A DNA stretch of 62,938 nt from Streptomyces amritsarensis (GTDB taxonomy: Bacteria; Actinomycetota; Actinomycetes; Streptomycetales; Streptomycetaceae). The DNA is taken from positions 1-62,938 of the forward strand of contig NZ_MQUR01000039.1 in assembly GCF_001953875.1 (NCBI RefSeq), given 5' to 3'. Both the position numbers and the translations under genes were made by a program. The notes beneath the pieces are model-generated. The model had not been told where the DNA came from. It worked only from the letters and a program-made list of their open reading frames with translations, and ran no database searches. This document shows positions 27,325 through 36,004 of the stretch, piece after piece (within the stretch, counting starts at the first letter, position 1; every line of letters starts with the position of its first letter).

Positions 27325-27938
27325 GGTGTGGTTCGGCCTCTCCGGTCGTGTGCGGTGGTGCGGGGTGGCAGGCGCGACGGCCACCGGTATGGGCACCGCC
27401 ACCACCCTGCGCCGTCACTTCGCCCGGACGGTCGGCGTCCCGCCGGACACCTACCGCCGCACCTTCCGTACCCGTACCCGTGGCCGTACCAGGACCGGGA
27501 CCGGGACCGGGACCGGGACCGGGACCGGGACCGGGACCGGGACCGGGACCGGGACCGGGACCGCCCTGCCGGGCGACACCGCTGCCGAGGTCCTCGTCCG
27601 GCTCGGGTAGCGGTGATCCGCTCTCCCCTGCAGTCGAGGTCCTGCACGGCGGCCCGGCCCCGGCGCGCACGGGGAACCGCGGTCATACCGTCCCGTCGCC
27701 TTCGGGGTCCCGCGCCCGGCCGGCGTCGGCCCCGGGCGCGATGGTGCCGCTCGCGCAGCTGCGCCGCGATCGCGAAGACCGCGAGGGCGAAGCCCACGGC
27801 CTGGGCCAGCTCGGGCTGGAGGACGGCCAGCACGAGTGCGGCGAGTGCTGCCACCGCCACCGCCAGCCCGCTCACCACCGCGGTGGCGCGGATGCGGCGT
27901 GGGCGGCAAGGGCGGCGCTGCTGCGAGTTCTCTCCCAT
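27321..27938 (-). CDS. Small membrane protein ORF running through a hexamer repeat
   Basis: A 205-residue ORF from ATG 27938 (GAAGGGA upstream). Residues about 18-60 contain two hydrophobic segments (TAVVSGLAVAVAALAALVLAV and LAQAVGFALAVFAIAAQL) typical of a small Streptomyces membrane protein. The rest is Arg-rich, passes through a (GGACCG)n array as Arg-Ser repeats, and then reads antisense to an AraC-type remnant. The original gene was probably shorter and has been extended. Its stop overlaps the next gene by GTGA, which supports expression of this frame. Confidence 0.45.
   Translation of the reverse strand: MGENSQQRRPCRPRRIRATAVVSGLAVAVAALAALVLAVLQPELAQAVGFALAVFAIAAQLRERHHRARGRRRPGAGPRRRRDGMTAVPRARRGRAAVQDLDCRGERITATRAGRGPRQRCRPAGRSRSRSRSRSRSRSRSRSRSRSRSWYGHGYGYGRCGGRCPAGRRPSGRSDGAGWWRCPYRWPSRLPPRTTAHDRRGRTTP
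27365..27610 (+). pseudogene. C-terminal remnant of an AraC/GlxA-type regulator
   Basis: About 37 codons (27365-27475) encode the second helix-turn-helix of an AraC-family regulator: TGMGTATTLRRHFARTVG then VPPDTYRRTFRT, very close to GlxA-type proteins. The rest of the regulator is missing upstream. Downstream the frame continues into the hexamer array as Gly-Thr repeats and ends at 27610. It overlaps, on the opposite strand, the tail of the minus-strand small membrane ORF. Confidence 0.7.
27492..27563. repeat. (GGACCG)12 hexanucleotide array
   Basis: Twelve head-to-tail perfect copies of GGACCG. A degenerate continuation (CGTACC/CGTGGC units) lies on its left at 27468-27491. Being a multiple of three, length change would add or remove Arg-Ser or Gly-Thr pairs without a frameshift. 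Confidence 0.9.
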
Positions 27939-28142
27939 GACCGCGGATCCCTTCGTCGTGGCTGTTGTGCCTCCGACGATCCCCGGCCGACGGGCCCGGA
28001 TGACGGTTCCCGGACCGTCCCGGATCACACCGGACGGATCCGGACCGTCCACCGAGTCCGGGTCACGGTTCCGGCGTTTGCCGTACCCGCGCGGCTCCGC
28101 TGCGCGAGAATCGGTCCCCGGCGATGACGGGAGGGCCGCGCG

Positions 28143-29732
28143 ATGGCGGACGAGAACCTTGAGAGGGACGCCAAGTCCAACTTCCTCGGGATGCTTCGCG
28201 AGTTGCAGGACATGGCCGGATTCCGTACGACGGAAGAGCTGTACAGGGCGACCCGGGCCGCCGCCCCGACCGGAAGCGACACGGTCGGACGGAGTGCCTT
28301 CTTCGCCAACTACGGAGGACAGCCAGCCCAGTTCCCCGACTGGAACAGGTTCTGCCGCCCGTTCGTCGTCGCCTGCCTCGAACAGGCCCGGACGTCGGAT
28401 TCCCCCGCCCGGGCGAACGGGCTCACCGACCTGGGCAGCGTCGCGGTCTGGCGCGGCCTGCATCACCGCGCCGAGCGCGGTGAGATCGTCGATCTGCCGT
28501 TCACCATGCCCAGTCCTCCGGACAAGGCGCCGGCTCCGTCCGCGAAGGCAAGGGCCGCGAGGGCGCAGCGAGCCCGGACACGGTCCGAGATCCTGTCCGA
28601 TGTGGGGATGGTGGAGACGTTACGCGCCCTCTACCCGCGGCATTGCATGGTCGAGCTGTGGGGTCAGACCATGCCGATCTGCGCCTACCCGGCTGCTGCG
28701 ACCACGGAGCTCGAAGCGGTGCTCGGACGTCTCCACGGTGCGGCACTGCCCCATTGGACCGAGTACGACGAGGAGTTCGACCCTCACGAGGGCCGTGAGG
28801 CGTTCGACCGTTACGTGGCGAAGTACGGCGCCATGACGGAAGCCGAACGCCGGGCGTTCTTCTCCGGCCCCACCTACGCCCTGCACGAACTGGACCTGGG
28901 TGGGGCCACCGGCCCCCGGCTCGACTGCAAGCTCGGCCGCTACTTCACCTCACTGGCCACGTCCGAAGACCTCGACGACGAACTGATGAACGCGCTCGCC
29001 GACGACCCCGGCCGACCGGTCACCCTGGAGCGTTTGAAGAGGCGGCGCTGGCTGCACGACCACGTCGCCGACCCGGTGGTCGACGGGCGGCACCACTCCG
29101 CCGCCGTCTCCCACGCAACGGTCGTCATGCTGAGGGCGGGCGACGGCACGTACGACGTACTGCTGCCCCACCGCTCCGAACACGTGGCCACGCACAGCCA
29201 CTTCAACCACATCGCCCCCTCCGGCATCTTCGCGCCCCAGACGGAGGAGCCTTTTCCGCCCGCCACGGAATTCTCGGTGAAGCGGAACTTCTACCGGGAG
29301 TGGGTCGAGGAACTCTACGCGGCCGACGAGCACGAGCGCCCCCGGTTCGTCGGGCCGCCGGATCCGGAGGGCGAACCGGAGGTGCTCCGCCTCAAGGCCA
29401 TGCTCGGCGCGCAGGCGCAGTTGTACTACACCGGAGTCTCCGTCAACCTGCTGACTCTGCGCCCCGAGATCTGCCTCCTCCTCGTCATCGACGACATGGA
29501 ATGGCTCCGCCGGGAAATGAGGGAGCGGCGGCCCTTCCGGTTCGGCTGGGAGTACGCGCAGACGCCTCAGACGATCCGCCACCGTGCCACCGGCCAGCCG
29601 GACCACTGGAGCCTGCGGCTCGACGCGAACCTGCGTCCGGCGAACGGGCTCCGGCTGAACCCGAGTTACCTCGTACCCAATGCCGCGGCGGCCATCGACC
29701 TGGCCGTCGGGGCCCTCGCCGGCAGGAGCTGA
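28143..29732 (+). CDS. HTH-like protein with a C-terminal Nudix-like domain
   Basis: A 529-residue protein I do not recognise as a named family. Residues 1-90 look like the small helical N-terminus of actinobacterial XRE-type regulators (FLGMLRELQDMAGFRTTEELYRATR). Residues about 320-450 resemble a Nudix fold: a strand VVMLRAGDGTYDVLLPHRS, then GIFAP and, about 25 residues on, REWVEELY (about 385), which fits the REUXEE core of a Nudix box with unusual spacing after the Gly. The middle contains a charged helical domain. ATG 28143 follows GGGAGG. It is the right flank of the Wadjet region and could be a regulator, a nucleotide-sensing protein or a defence effector. Confidence 0.7.
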   Translation: MADENLERDAKSNFLGMLRELQDMAGFRTTEELYRATRAAAPTGSDTVGRSAFFANYGGQPAQFPDWNRFCRPFVVACLEQARTSDSPARANGLTDLGSVAVWRGLHHRAERGEIVDLPFTMPSPPDKAPAPSAKARAARAQRARTRSEILSDVGMVETLRALYPRHCMVELWGQTMPICAYPAAATTELEAVLGRLHGAALPHWTEYDEEFDPHEGREAFDRYVAKYGAMTEAERRAFFSGPTYALHELDLGGATGPRLDCKLGRYFTSLATSEDLDDELMNALADDPGRPVTLERLKRRRWLHDHVADPVVDGRHHSAAVSHATVVMLRAGDGTYDVLLPHRSEHVATHSHFNHIAPSGIFAPQTEEPFPPATEFSVKRNFYREWVEELYAADEHERPRFVGPPDPEGEPEVLRLKAMLGAQAQLYYTGVSVNLLTLRPEICLLLVIDDMEWLRREMRERRPFRFGWEYAQTPQTIRHRATGQPDHWSLRLDANLRPANGLRLNPSYLVPNAAAAIDLAVGALAGRS

Positions 29733-29786
29733 CGAGGGCCCCGGCGCGGGCCCCGGCGGCCGCCCCGGGCCCGGCGGGCACCGTCC

Positions 29787-31724
29787 TCACAGACCGGCGA
29801 ACGTCAGGGCCGCCGCGATGACGGAGCGGGCGACGGCTGCCGCGAACTCCGTGTCGTGGTCCTGGTCGACGAGGGTGTCACCCGGGGTGTGGTACTGCCG
29901 TGTGCCGGTCCCCGGGTCTCCGTCGGGCGTGGAGAACAGGTCCTCGGAGACGGCTATGGCCGCCCACCCGCGCTCGTGGAAGCTCGCGTGGTCGCTGCGT
30001 CCCGCCGCCGGGTCGTCGAGGCCCGTCAGCTGCTGGACCTTCGCCTCGGAGTCGATGACCGGCACCGTACGGGCGACACGCTCGCCCAGCGCGTCGGACG
30101 CGCTCACGACCGGGCCCGACACGAGGGAGCCGGCGTGGATCTCGACGATGGGGGTGCTCCCCGGCTGCCGGCCCGCGATCATGTCCATCTGGAAGACGCC
30201 GGCGATGCGGTCGCCCGCCGCCGCGGCGGCGCGTGCGTAGTACTTGCTGCCGACCAGCCCCTGTTCCTCGGCGTTGAACAGCACGAAGCGCACGTTCCGG
30301 GTGGGCTTCCGCCGGCTGTCGAGGATCTTCCTGAGGCATTCGGCCGCAGCCATGACGGCGGCCGTGCCGCTGCCGTCGTCGTCGGCGCCCGGCGCGGGGT
30401 CCACCGCCGGATCGTAGGGACGCGGATCGCCGTCCGCGTCGAAGAAGAAGCCGTTCGCGGCGGTGGAGTCCATGTGCGCGCTGATGAGCACGGTGGAGTC
30501 CGCGCCCGGGGCCGCGTACTCGGCCTCCACGTTCAGCAGCCGGTGGCCGCGCCACAGGAACGGGTGCAGGCGGACGGTCAGCCGCAGCTCCTCGAAGCGG
30601 CGCGCCAGCGCCTCGACGACCAGCGCGTTGTCCGCGGCCGCCGCGTCCCGGCTGCGCACCTTCAACGACCCGTCGCCCTCCAGCGGTTTGATGCCGGAGA
30701 TACGCGCCACGTACCCGCTCAGCGCGTCGGCCGTCACGGCCTCACGGACCGCGGCGATCGTCTGCGGGGAGGGCACGGTGTCGTCGAAGGCCTCCACGAG
30801 CCCTGCGGGCGGGCCCTCGGCAGGACGGGCGAGGAGCGCCGGGTCCGGCAGCAGCCGTTCGGTGTGTCCCGGTTTCGCGCCGGGCAGGTGGACCTCCTCG
30901 ACCGGGGCTCCGGCCGGCGCGGCGAGGTAGACACCGCCGGGCGCGGGCCCCAGCGGAACGGCCGACGGGGCTCCGAGGGCTGCCAGTTCGCCTGCGACGA
31001 AGGCGAAGACGGTCGTGGCGCGCAGTGCCGCTTCGGCGTCCGTCCGGCTCGCGGCCGGCGCGTCCGCGAGCCCCTCGACGGGCGGGAGCGGACGGTTGTC
31101 GCGGACGAGGAAGGCCACCGTGTCCTCGACGCTGCCCTGCAAGTCGACTGCGTAGCCAGCTTGCTGGAGTGCTTGCACCCCGCTGGTGCTGGCCATGGCG
31201 AGTACGAGCCGTGCGGAGGCGACGTGCACCGGAACGACCTCGGCGCCGTTCACGACGGCCTCCAGGCCGGACAGGTCCCGGCCCTCCGGCAGCCCGATCC
31301 GGGCCCACAGGACGGGACGGTTCTCGAGGGCCGCGAGGGCGAACACCGGGTGGGGCGCCGTGCGCATCCCCGCTTCCCGGGCGAAGGCGCGCTCCTGGGG
31401 GTCCTCGCCCACGTAGACGCACGCGCCGGGCTCGACCCCCCGCGCCTGTGCGCTCGCGACCGCCCGGTCGAAGAGCGTCCGGCTGTCCTTCGGCCCCCAG
31501 TGCACGAGATCGTCGTCGGTGAAGCGGCCGGGGAACGCCTGGTGCAGGGCCTCCGCCACGGTGGCCTCTCCCAGCGGGCCGGGGTTGGAGAGGATGCCCT
31601 TGGGAGCGTCGCCGAGGGAGTCGAGGGCCGCCATGACACGCGGCAGGGGGTGGAGCGTCAGCGAGTCCCCCTCCAGGCGGGGATCCGCCAGATTTCCCCC
31701 TATGTCGAAGTGGAACACAGGCAT
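29787..31724 (-). CDS. HAD-like domain fused to an M28-family zinc aminopeptidase
   Basis: A 645-residue two-part protein. Residues 1-130 resemble a HAD-type hydrolase (FHFDIGGNLAD, then a VYVGEDPQERAFAREAGM motif-IV-like segment); the first motif has DIGG in place of DxDGT, so phosphatase activity is doubtful. Residues about 350-645 are an M28 peptidase with its metal ligands visible: ISAHMDST, PGADDDGSGTAA, FNAEEQGLVG, FQMDMIAG and YHTPGDT. No signal peptide, so probably intracellular. ATG 31724 with GGAGG upstream is preferred over the in-frame Met at 31916. It diverges from the M4 peptidase gene. Confidence 0.85.
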   Translation of the reverse strand: MPVFHFDIGGNLADPRLEGDSLTLHPLPRVMAALDSLGDAPKGILSNPGPLGEATVAEALHQAFPGRFTDDDLVHWGPKDSRTLFDRAVASAQARGVEPGACVYVGEDPQERAFAREAGMRTAPHPVFALAALENRPVLWARIGLPEGRDLSGLEAVVNGAEVVPVHVASARLVLAMASTSGVQALQQAGYAVDLQGSVEDTVAFLVRDNRPLPPVEGLADAPAASRTDAEAALRATTVFAFVAGELAALGAPSAVPLGPAPGGVYLAAPAGAPVEEVHLPGAKPGHTERLLPDPALLARPAEGPPAGLVEAFDDTVPSPQTIAAVREAVTADALSGYVARISGIKPLEGDGSLKVRSRDAAAADNALVVEALARRFEELRLTVRLHPFLWRGHRLLNVEAEYAAPGADSTVLISAHMDSTAANGFFFDADGDPRPYDPAVDPAPGADDDGSGTAAVMAAAECLRKILDSRRKPTRNVRFVLFNAEEQGLVGSKYYARAAAAAGDRIAGVFQMDMIAGRQPGSTPIVEIHAGSLVSGPVVSASDALGERVARTVPVIDSEAKVQQLTGLDDPAAGRSDHASFHERGWAAIAVSEDLFSTPDGDPGTGTRQYHTPGDTLVDQDHDTEFAAAVARSVIAAALTFAGL

Positions 31725-32048
31725 CTGAAGTCCTCCGTGACCCGGAAGCCCGGGGGGCCGGCGGCCACGTGCCCGGCCGGTGGCCGGGCACGCTGCTCCG
31801 AGGACAGGCTCCCGACCACTCCATCGTGGTCCTGCGGCCGGGCCCGCGCAATACCCTGCGAATGCCGTTGAACGTCGCACAGTTGAAGCGAACACGGGTC
31901 CGGGTGCACCGTGCATCCCGGCGGGGCCGTCCGCTTGCCACCGGTGTCACCTGATGTGACGTTTGAAGTGAGCACGTGAAGAGAACGCGCGCGCGAGGGG
32001 CGGGGCAGCAGCAGCCGGGGGCGATCACGGAGGGTCGTGTGATCAGTC
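31725..32048. promoter_or_regulatory. Divergent intergenic region between the two peptidase genes
   Basis: 324 bases with no gene. It holds a perfect palindrome GTCAC-CTGAT-GTGAC (31946-31960), a likely operator. Just before the M4 gene, GATCAC (32023-32028) and GTGATC (32039-32044) can form a 6-bp stem whose loop contains GGAGGG, the only good ribosome-binding site. No clear -10/-35 was assigned. Confidence 0.5.
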
Positions 32049-33731
32049 ATGTCACAGCTGGAAAGATTCCGCTATCACTTCACCGACGACCCACAGGCGG
32101 ACGCGCCTCCCGGGCCCGAGTCGGTACGCGGTGTGGGCGCCCCGGAGGGCGTCGACGAACGGAGTTTCAACTCGGCCGAGTCCGCCGCACGCTTCTACCT
32201 GGCGGAGAAGCTCGCCGTGGAGGAGGCACCGGCGCTGCGTGAGGCCGTTCGCGAGGACCGGCCCGAGCGGGTGCCCGATCTCGTACTGAGCACGGAACGC
32301 CGCCAGGCCGGTACCGGCACCACCCTCGTCCGCTTCGAGCAGACCCGGCAGGAGATCCCCGTCTTCGGCGCCGAGGTGCTGGTCGAGCTCGACGAGAACC
32401 AGCGGCTGGTGTCGGTGGACGGCAGACTCGGCGAGGTCGTGGGCGTCGACTCCGTGCCGGAACTGTCGGGCACGGAAGCTCTGGAACGCGTCAGGACGGC
32501 GACCGGCACCACGGTCGACGCCTCGGCGCTGCCGCCGCCCACCCTGACGTACGTCAACCGCAACGACCAGTGGCACCTGCGCGAGGTACCGGCCCAACTG
32601 CCGGAGAACCGCCGGGAGGCAGGCCAGCGCGGTCATGGCCTCGGGGCGTCGCCGCGCGAGGCATTCCCGCTCACCGGATACCTCGTCGACGCGCACTCCG
32701 GCGAGATCCTCAAGTCCTACGGGATGTCCCCCACGATCACCGTACCGATCAGGCTGGAGGGCGAGGACGAGGTCAGCGCCCGGCAGCGGTTCCACGGCAG
32801 CCGGCAGAACGGCTCCTTCCTCCTGCACGACAAGTGGCGGCAGATCGTCACCTACGACATGGAATTCGCGGACATCGACACCGCCCCGCCGCCGACCGCG
32901 GCGATCGGCTCGCCGCAGGCGGACTTCGGCGCCGGCCACCGGGCCGGGGTCTCGGCGCACGTCAATGCCGAGCGGGTGGAGAGGTACTACCGCGACCAGC
33001 TCTTCCGCAACGGTATCGACGATGCCGACATGGACCTGGTCTCCCTGGTCAACTGCACCTACCGCCTGGACGGCCCTGGGCCCGAGTGGTTCAACGCGGT
33101 CTGGTTCGACAGGCGGATGTGGTACGGCCAGGTGTCGGAGGGAGGCCGGCTGGTCAGCCTGGCCAAGCATCTCGACGTCATCGCACACGAGATGACCCAC
33201 GGGGTGATCGAGACCTCCAGCGACCTGATCTACCAGGACCAGTCCGGCGCCCTGAACGAGTCGCTGTCGGACACGATGGGCGTCCTCATCGCCAACTGGT
33301 ACGAGGCGCCGGACCGCAGCGACGTCGGCACCTGGAGCTGGGAGATCGGAGCCGGGTTGGGCGGCAACGGGAAACCGCTGCGCGACATGAGCGATCCCAC
33401 CCGGACGGGCGATCCCGACCACATGGACGACTTCCTGGTCACGTCGAGCGACAACGGCGGTGTACACACCAACAGCAACATCCACAACAAGGCCATGTTC
33501 AACCTGCTCACCTCGGTGGACGATGAGGGCCGGCCGGTCCTCAAGGTCGAGGAGTGGGCGCTGCTGATCTACCTCGCCCTGGTGCGGCTGCTGAGGGAGT
33601 CGGACTTCTCGGACATGCGGCGCGCCCTGCGGGACGTCACCGGCACGTACCTCTTCGGGAACCCCGAGCTGCAGAGCGCCGCGCAGGCGGCGATCGACCA
33701 GGCGTACGACAAGGTGGGCATCACCGCCTGA
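32049..33731 (+). CDS. M4-family (thermolysin-like) metallopeptidase
   Basis: A 560-residue zinc peptidase with the full catalytic set: HEMTH (His380, Glu381, His384), the third zinc ligand Glu404 in GALNESLSD, and the transition-state His in DNGGVHTNSNIHNK. The 200-residue N-terminal part looks like an FTP/PepSY-type propeptide (RFEQTRQEIPVFGAEVLVELDENQRLVSVDG). The N-terminus MSQLERFRYHFTDD has no signal peptide, unusual because M4 enzymes are normally secreted. Possibly exported by another route or acting inside the cell. The start codon lies after a potential site-masking hairpin. Confidence 0.92.
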   Translation: MSQLERFRYHFTDDPQADAPPGPESVRGVGAPEGVDERSFNSAESAARFYLAEKLAVEEAPALREAVREDRPERVPDLVLSTERRQAGTGTTLVRFEQTRQEIPVFGAEVLVELDENQRLVSVDGRLGEVVGVDSVPELSGTEALERVRTATGTTVDASALPPPTLTYVNRNDQWHLREVPAQLPENRREAGQRGHGLGASPREAFPLTGYLVDAHSGEILKSYGMSPTITVPIRLEGEDEVSARQRFHGSRQNGSFLLHDKWRQIVTYDMEFADIDTAPPPTAAIGSPQADFGAGHRAGVSAHVNAERVERYYRDQLFRNGIDDADMDLVSLVNCTYRLDGPGPEWFNAVWFDRRMWYGQVSEGGRLVSLAKHLDVIAHEMTHGVIETSSDLIYQDQSGALNESLSDTMGVLIANWYEAPDRSDVGTWSWEIGAGLGGNGKPLRDMSDPTRTGDPDHMDDFLVTSSDNGGVHTNSNIHNKAMFNLLTSVDDEGRPVLKVEEWALLIYLALVRLLRESDFSDMRRALRDVTGTYLFGNPELQSAAQAAIDQAYDKVGITA

Positions 33732-33795
33732 CCGCCCCGACCGCCCCGACCGGTCCGAACCGGTCCGACCGGCGCAGCCGGGCCGCGCGGTCCGC

Positions 33796-34341
33796 CCCGC
33801 GAGCGCGCAGGAGGCCGGGCCGGAGGCCGCGATCCCGATCGGCGGCGGTACGTCGGGGAGGTCCCACAGTCTGGCGTCCTCGACGTCGAAGTGGGTGCCG
33901 TGATGGCTGACGAGGTCACCGTCCAGGAGGGAGCGCACGATCCCCACCGCCTCTTCGAGCCGCTCCAGACGCACGTGGGCGGCCGGCCAGCCCGGGCCGA
34001 CGACGTGCTCGTTCAGGTTCTCGCCCGAGCCGAGCCCGAGCCTGAAGCGGCCCTGCGACAGGATCTGCATCGTGGCGGCCTTCTGCGCGACCACCGCGGG
34101 GTGGTAGCAGAAGGCCGGACAGGTCACGTACGTCATGAGCGGGATCCGAGGTGGTGGCCTGCGCGGCGGCACCCAGGACGCTCCATACGTAGGGGGCGTG
34201 GCCCTGGGAGTCCAGCCAGGAGAAGTAGTGGTCGGAGGCCACCGAGAAGTCAAAGCCCGCCCGCTCGGCCCCCACCACGTGGTCCACCAGGTCCCGGGGG
34301 CTGGCCCGCTCGGTCATCATCGTGTATCCGATGCGCACCAT
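33796..34341 (-). pseudogene. Decayed LLM-class F420/flavin-dependent oxidoreductase
   Basis: The N-terminal half of a luciferase-like monooxygenase-family enzyme. From ATG 34341 it reads MVRIGYTMMTERASP and DHVVGAERAGFDFSVASDHY. A single extra base at about 34149 shifts the frame; removing it restores QATTRIPLMTYVTCP, the expected sequence. The second frame continues QKAATMQILSQGRFRLGLGSGENL to GIAASGPASCALAG and then stops matching at about 33796, so the C-terminal 150 or so residues are gone. Intact relatives are about 320 residues. Confidence 0.8.
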
Positions 34342-34477
34342 GCCAGGCGCCTTGCCACTGCCGCCGCGTCGAAACCTCCGGGCCCGGGGCGCTCGGACCG
34401 CTCTGCGCGCTCGGTGGCGGCCAGGCGTGGGTACGGTGTTCGGAGGGGAGCCGCACCGTAGGAAGGCGGTGGCTGCC

Positions 34478-35062
34478 ATGGCACATGTGACGGTGAAAGG
34501 GGGCGAGGTCGTCGTGCGGCTGGGGCTGCGCGAGGGCCTGGCCGCGCGGCGGCGACAGATACGGGTACCGGTGTCGGCCCTGCGCGAGGTGCACGTCGAG
34601 CGGAGCTGGTGGCGCGTCCTGCGCGGCCGGGCCGGTTCCGGAACGTGGTCGCCGGGGCGGTGCAGCGGGGTCCGCAACCGGCCCGACGGCAAGGACTTCA
34701 TCGCGGTGAAGGCACAGAGCACGGTGCTCTGCCTGGAACTGGCCGAGGGCGCGCCGTTCCGGCGGGTGGCCGTCTCGGTCCCCGATGCGGCACGGGCCGA
34801 GCGCGCGGTGCGCGAGGTGATGCCGCAGGACCCCGGGCCCGAACACGGGACCGGGCCGGGTCCCCGGGACGCGTCGCCCAGGCCAGCGCTCCGGCACGAG
34901 GGCGGCACGGCGGACGACCACGGCCGGCAGCCGGGGGTCCCGTCCCGGACGGGCAGCGACGCGGGGCGGCCGCCGCTCGACGCGGAGCGGGTGGAGCGGG
35001 CCAACGCGGACCGCGTACGCCGCGACCACGTCGTCCCGGGAACTCCGGGCGCCAGGAGCTGA
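34478..35062 (+). CDS. Conserved hypothetical protein, possible PH-like domain
   Basis: A 194-residue protein beginning MAHVTVKGGEVVVRLGLREGL, behind GGAAGG. The first 110 residues alternate short beta strands (VRVEVHVERSWWRV-like, FIAVKAQSTVLCLEL, FRRVAVSVPD), similar to small beta-barrel/PH-like proteins of Streptomyces. The last 80 are Pro/Gly/Arg-rich and probably disordered. An in-frame upstream extension to 34322 runs into the oxidoreductase remnant and is unlikely. Function unknown. Confidence 0.65.
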   Translation: MAHVTVKGGEVVVRLGLREGLAARRRQIRVPVSALREVHVERSWWRVLRGRAGSGTWSPGRCSGVRNRPDGKDFIAVKAQSTVLCLELAEGAPFRRVAVSVPDAARAERAVREVMPQDPGPEHGTGPGPRDASPRPALRHEGGTADDHGRQPGVPSRTGSDAGRPPLDAERVERANADRVRRDHVVPGTPGARS

Positions 35063-35249
35063 CACCCTGCCGCCCTGTGGCTCAGGGGCTCAGGGGCTCC
35101 GCAGGGGCGAGGAGGAGCCACCCATGCCCGTCGGCAGCTCGAACGGTCCTCCCGGGTCGGCGGTGTCTGCGCCGCGCCCGGGTTTGGGCGGCGGCGGAGG
35201 GGTAGCCGCAGCTTGGGGACCTGCGCGCACGGAAGGGGTGTGAGCGGTC

Positions 35250-35471
35250 ATGCATGGCGACAGGGGCGAGAAGAGCAGCCGTACGCCGGGCAGCGGGCGC
35301 GAGGAGCGGATCCGGGGGCGGTCCCCGAATCCGGACCGGATGAAGACGGGCGGCCGCCCGCGCACCCCGGACGAGATCGCGCACGAACGGGGTCGCGAGG
35401 ACGCGACGATGCGGGACGTAATGCGGGACCTGGACGAACAGGACCTCGACGATCTGCGCGACGACCGCTGA
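35250..35471 (+). CDS. Small charged hypothetical protein
   Basis: A 73-residue, very hydrophilic protein. The N-terminal half is basic (Arg, Lys, Gly) with GGRPRTPDEIAHERGRED; the C-terminal half is acidic (MRDVMRDLDEQDLDDLRDD). ATG 35250 is preceded by GGAAGGGG at reasonable spacing. No domain recognised. It may be a small intrinsically disordered protein. Confidence 0.5.
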   Translation: MHGDRGEKSSRTPGSGREERIRGRSPNPDRMKTGGRPRTPDEIAHERGREDATMRDVMRDLDEQDLDDLRDDR

Positions 35472-35569
35472 CCGACGGGAAACCACCCCGGCTCCCGCCC
35501 GGCCACGCCCTTGCCGCCCGGCGGGGACCGAGGCAGGCCGCGCCCGTGGCCGGGGAGCCGCCGCCGGGC

Positions 35570-35960
35570 AGACCAGCGCCGGCCAGGCCCGTGCCCAGGC
35601 CAGCCCAGCGGCCGGACCCGCGACGGGCGGAGGATCGGCCTTTTGCCCGGAGCCGGACGGGCTCGTGACCAGCCCCGGGCAGGCCGTACCCAGACCAGCC
35701 CAGCCCGGCCGGACCCCGGCGGCGCCGGCACCGGGCGGGCACGTGACCAGGTCGGCCCGGCTCGGCCGGACCCCGGCGGCGCCGGCACCGGGCGGGCACG
35801 TGACCAGGTCGGCCCGGCTCGGCCGGGCCCCGGCGGCGACGGCGACAGACGGAGAATCGGCCTGTTGCCCAGAGCCGCGCGGGCCCGTGACCAGCGCCGG
35901 GCAGGCCCGCGACCAGGTCGGCCCAGCCCGGCCCGGACCCCGGCGGCGTCGGCGAGGCGC
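35570..35960. repeat. Degenerate array of about 57-bp GC-rich repeats
   Basis: The core at about 35700-35830 has two to two-and-a-half near-identical units of 57 bp (for example ACGTGACCAG recurs at 35741 and 35798), and diverged units extend on both sides. It fills the 530-base gap between the small charged ORF and the end of hypE. No gene is supported here. Confidence 0.75.
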
Positions 35961-36004
35961 GGGGGATCGGCCGGCCTACTGCCCGGAGGCGGGCGGGCGG
36001 GGCG

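Noticed and set aside
27492..27563. Possible CRISPR-like or satellite array
   Set aside because: Six-base unit with no spacers; a simple microsatellite.
35570..35960. CRISPR array with 57-bp period
   Set aside because: The whole unit is repeated with no unique spacers, and no cas gene is present.
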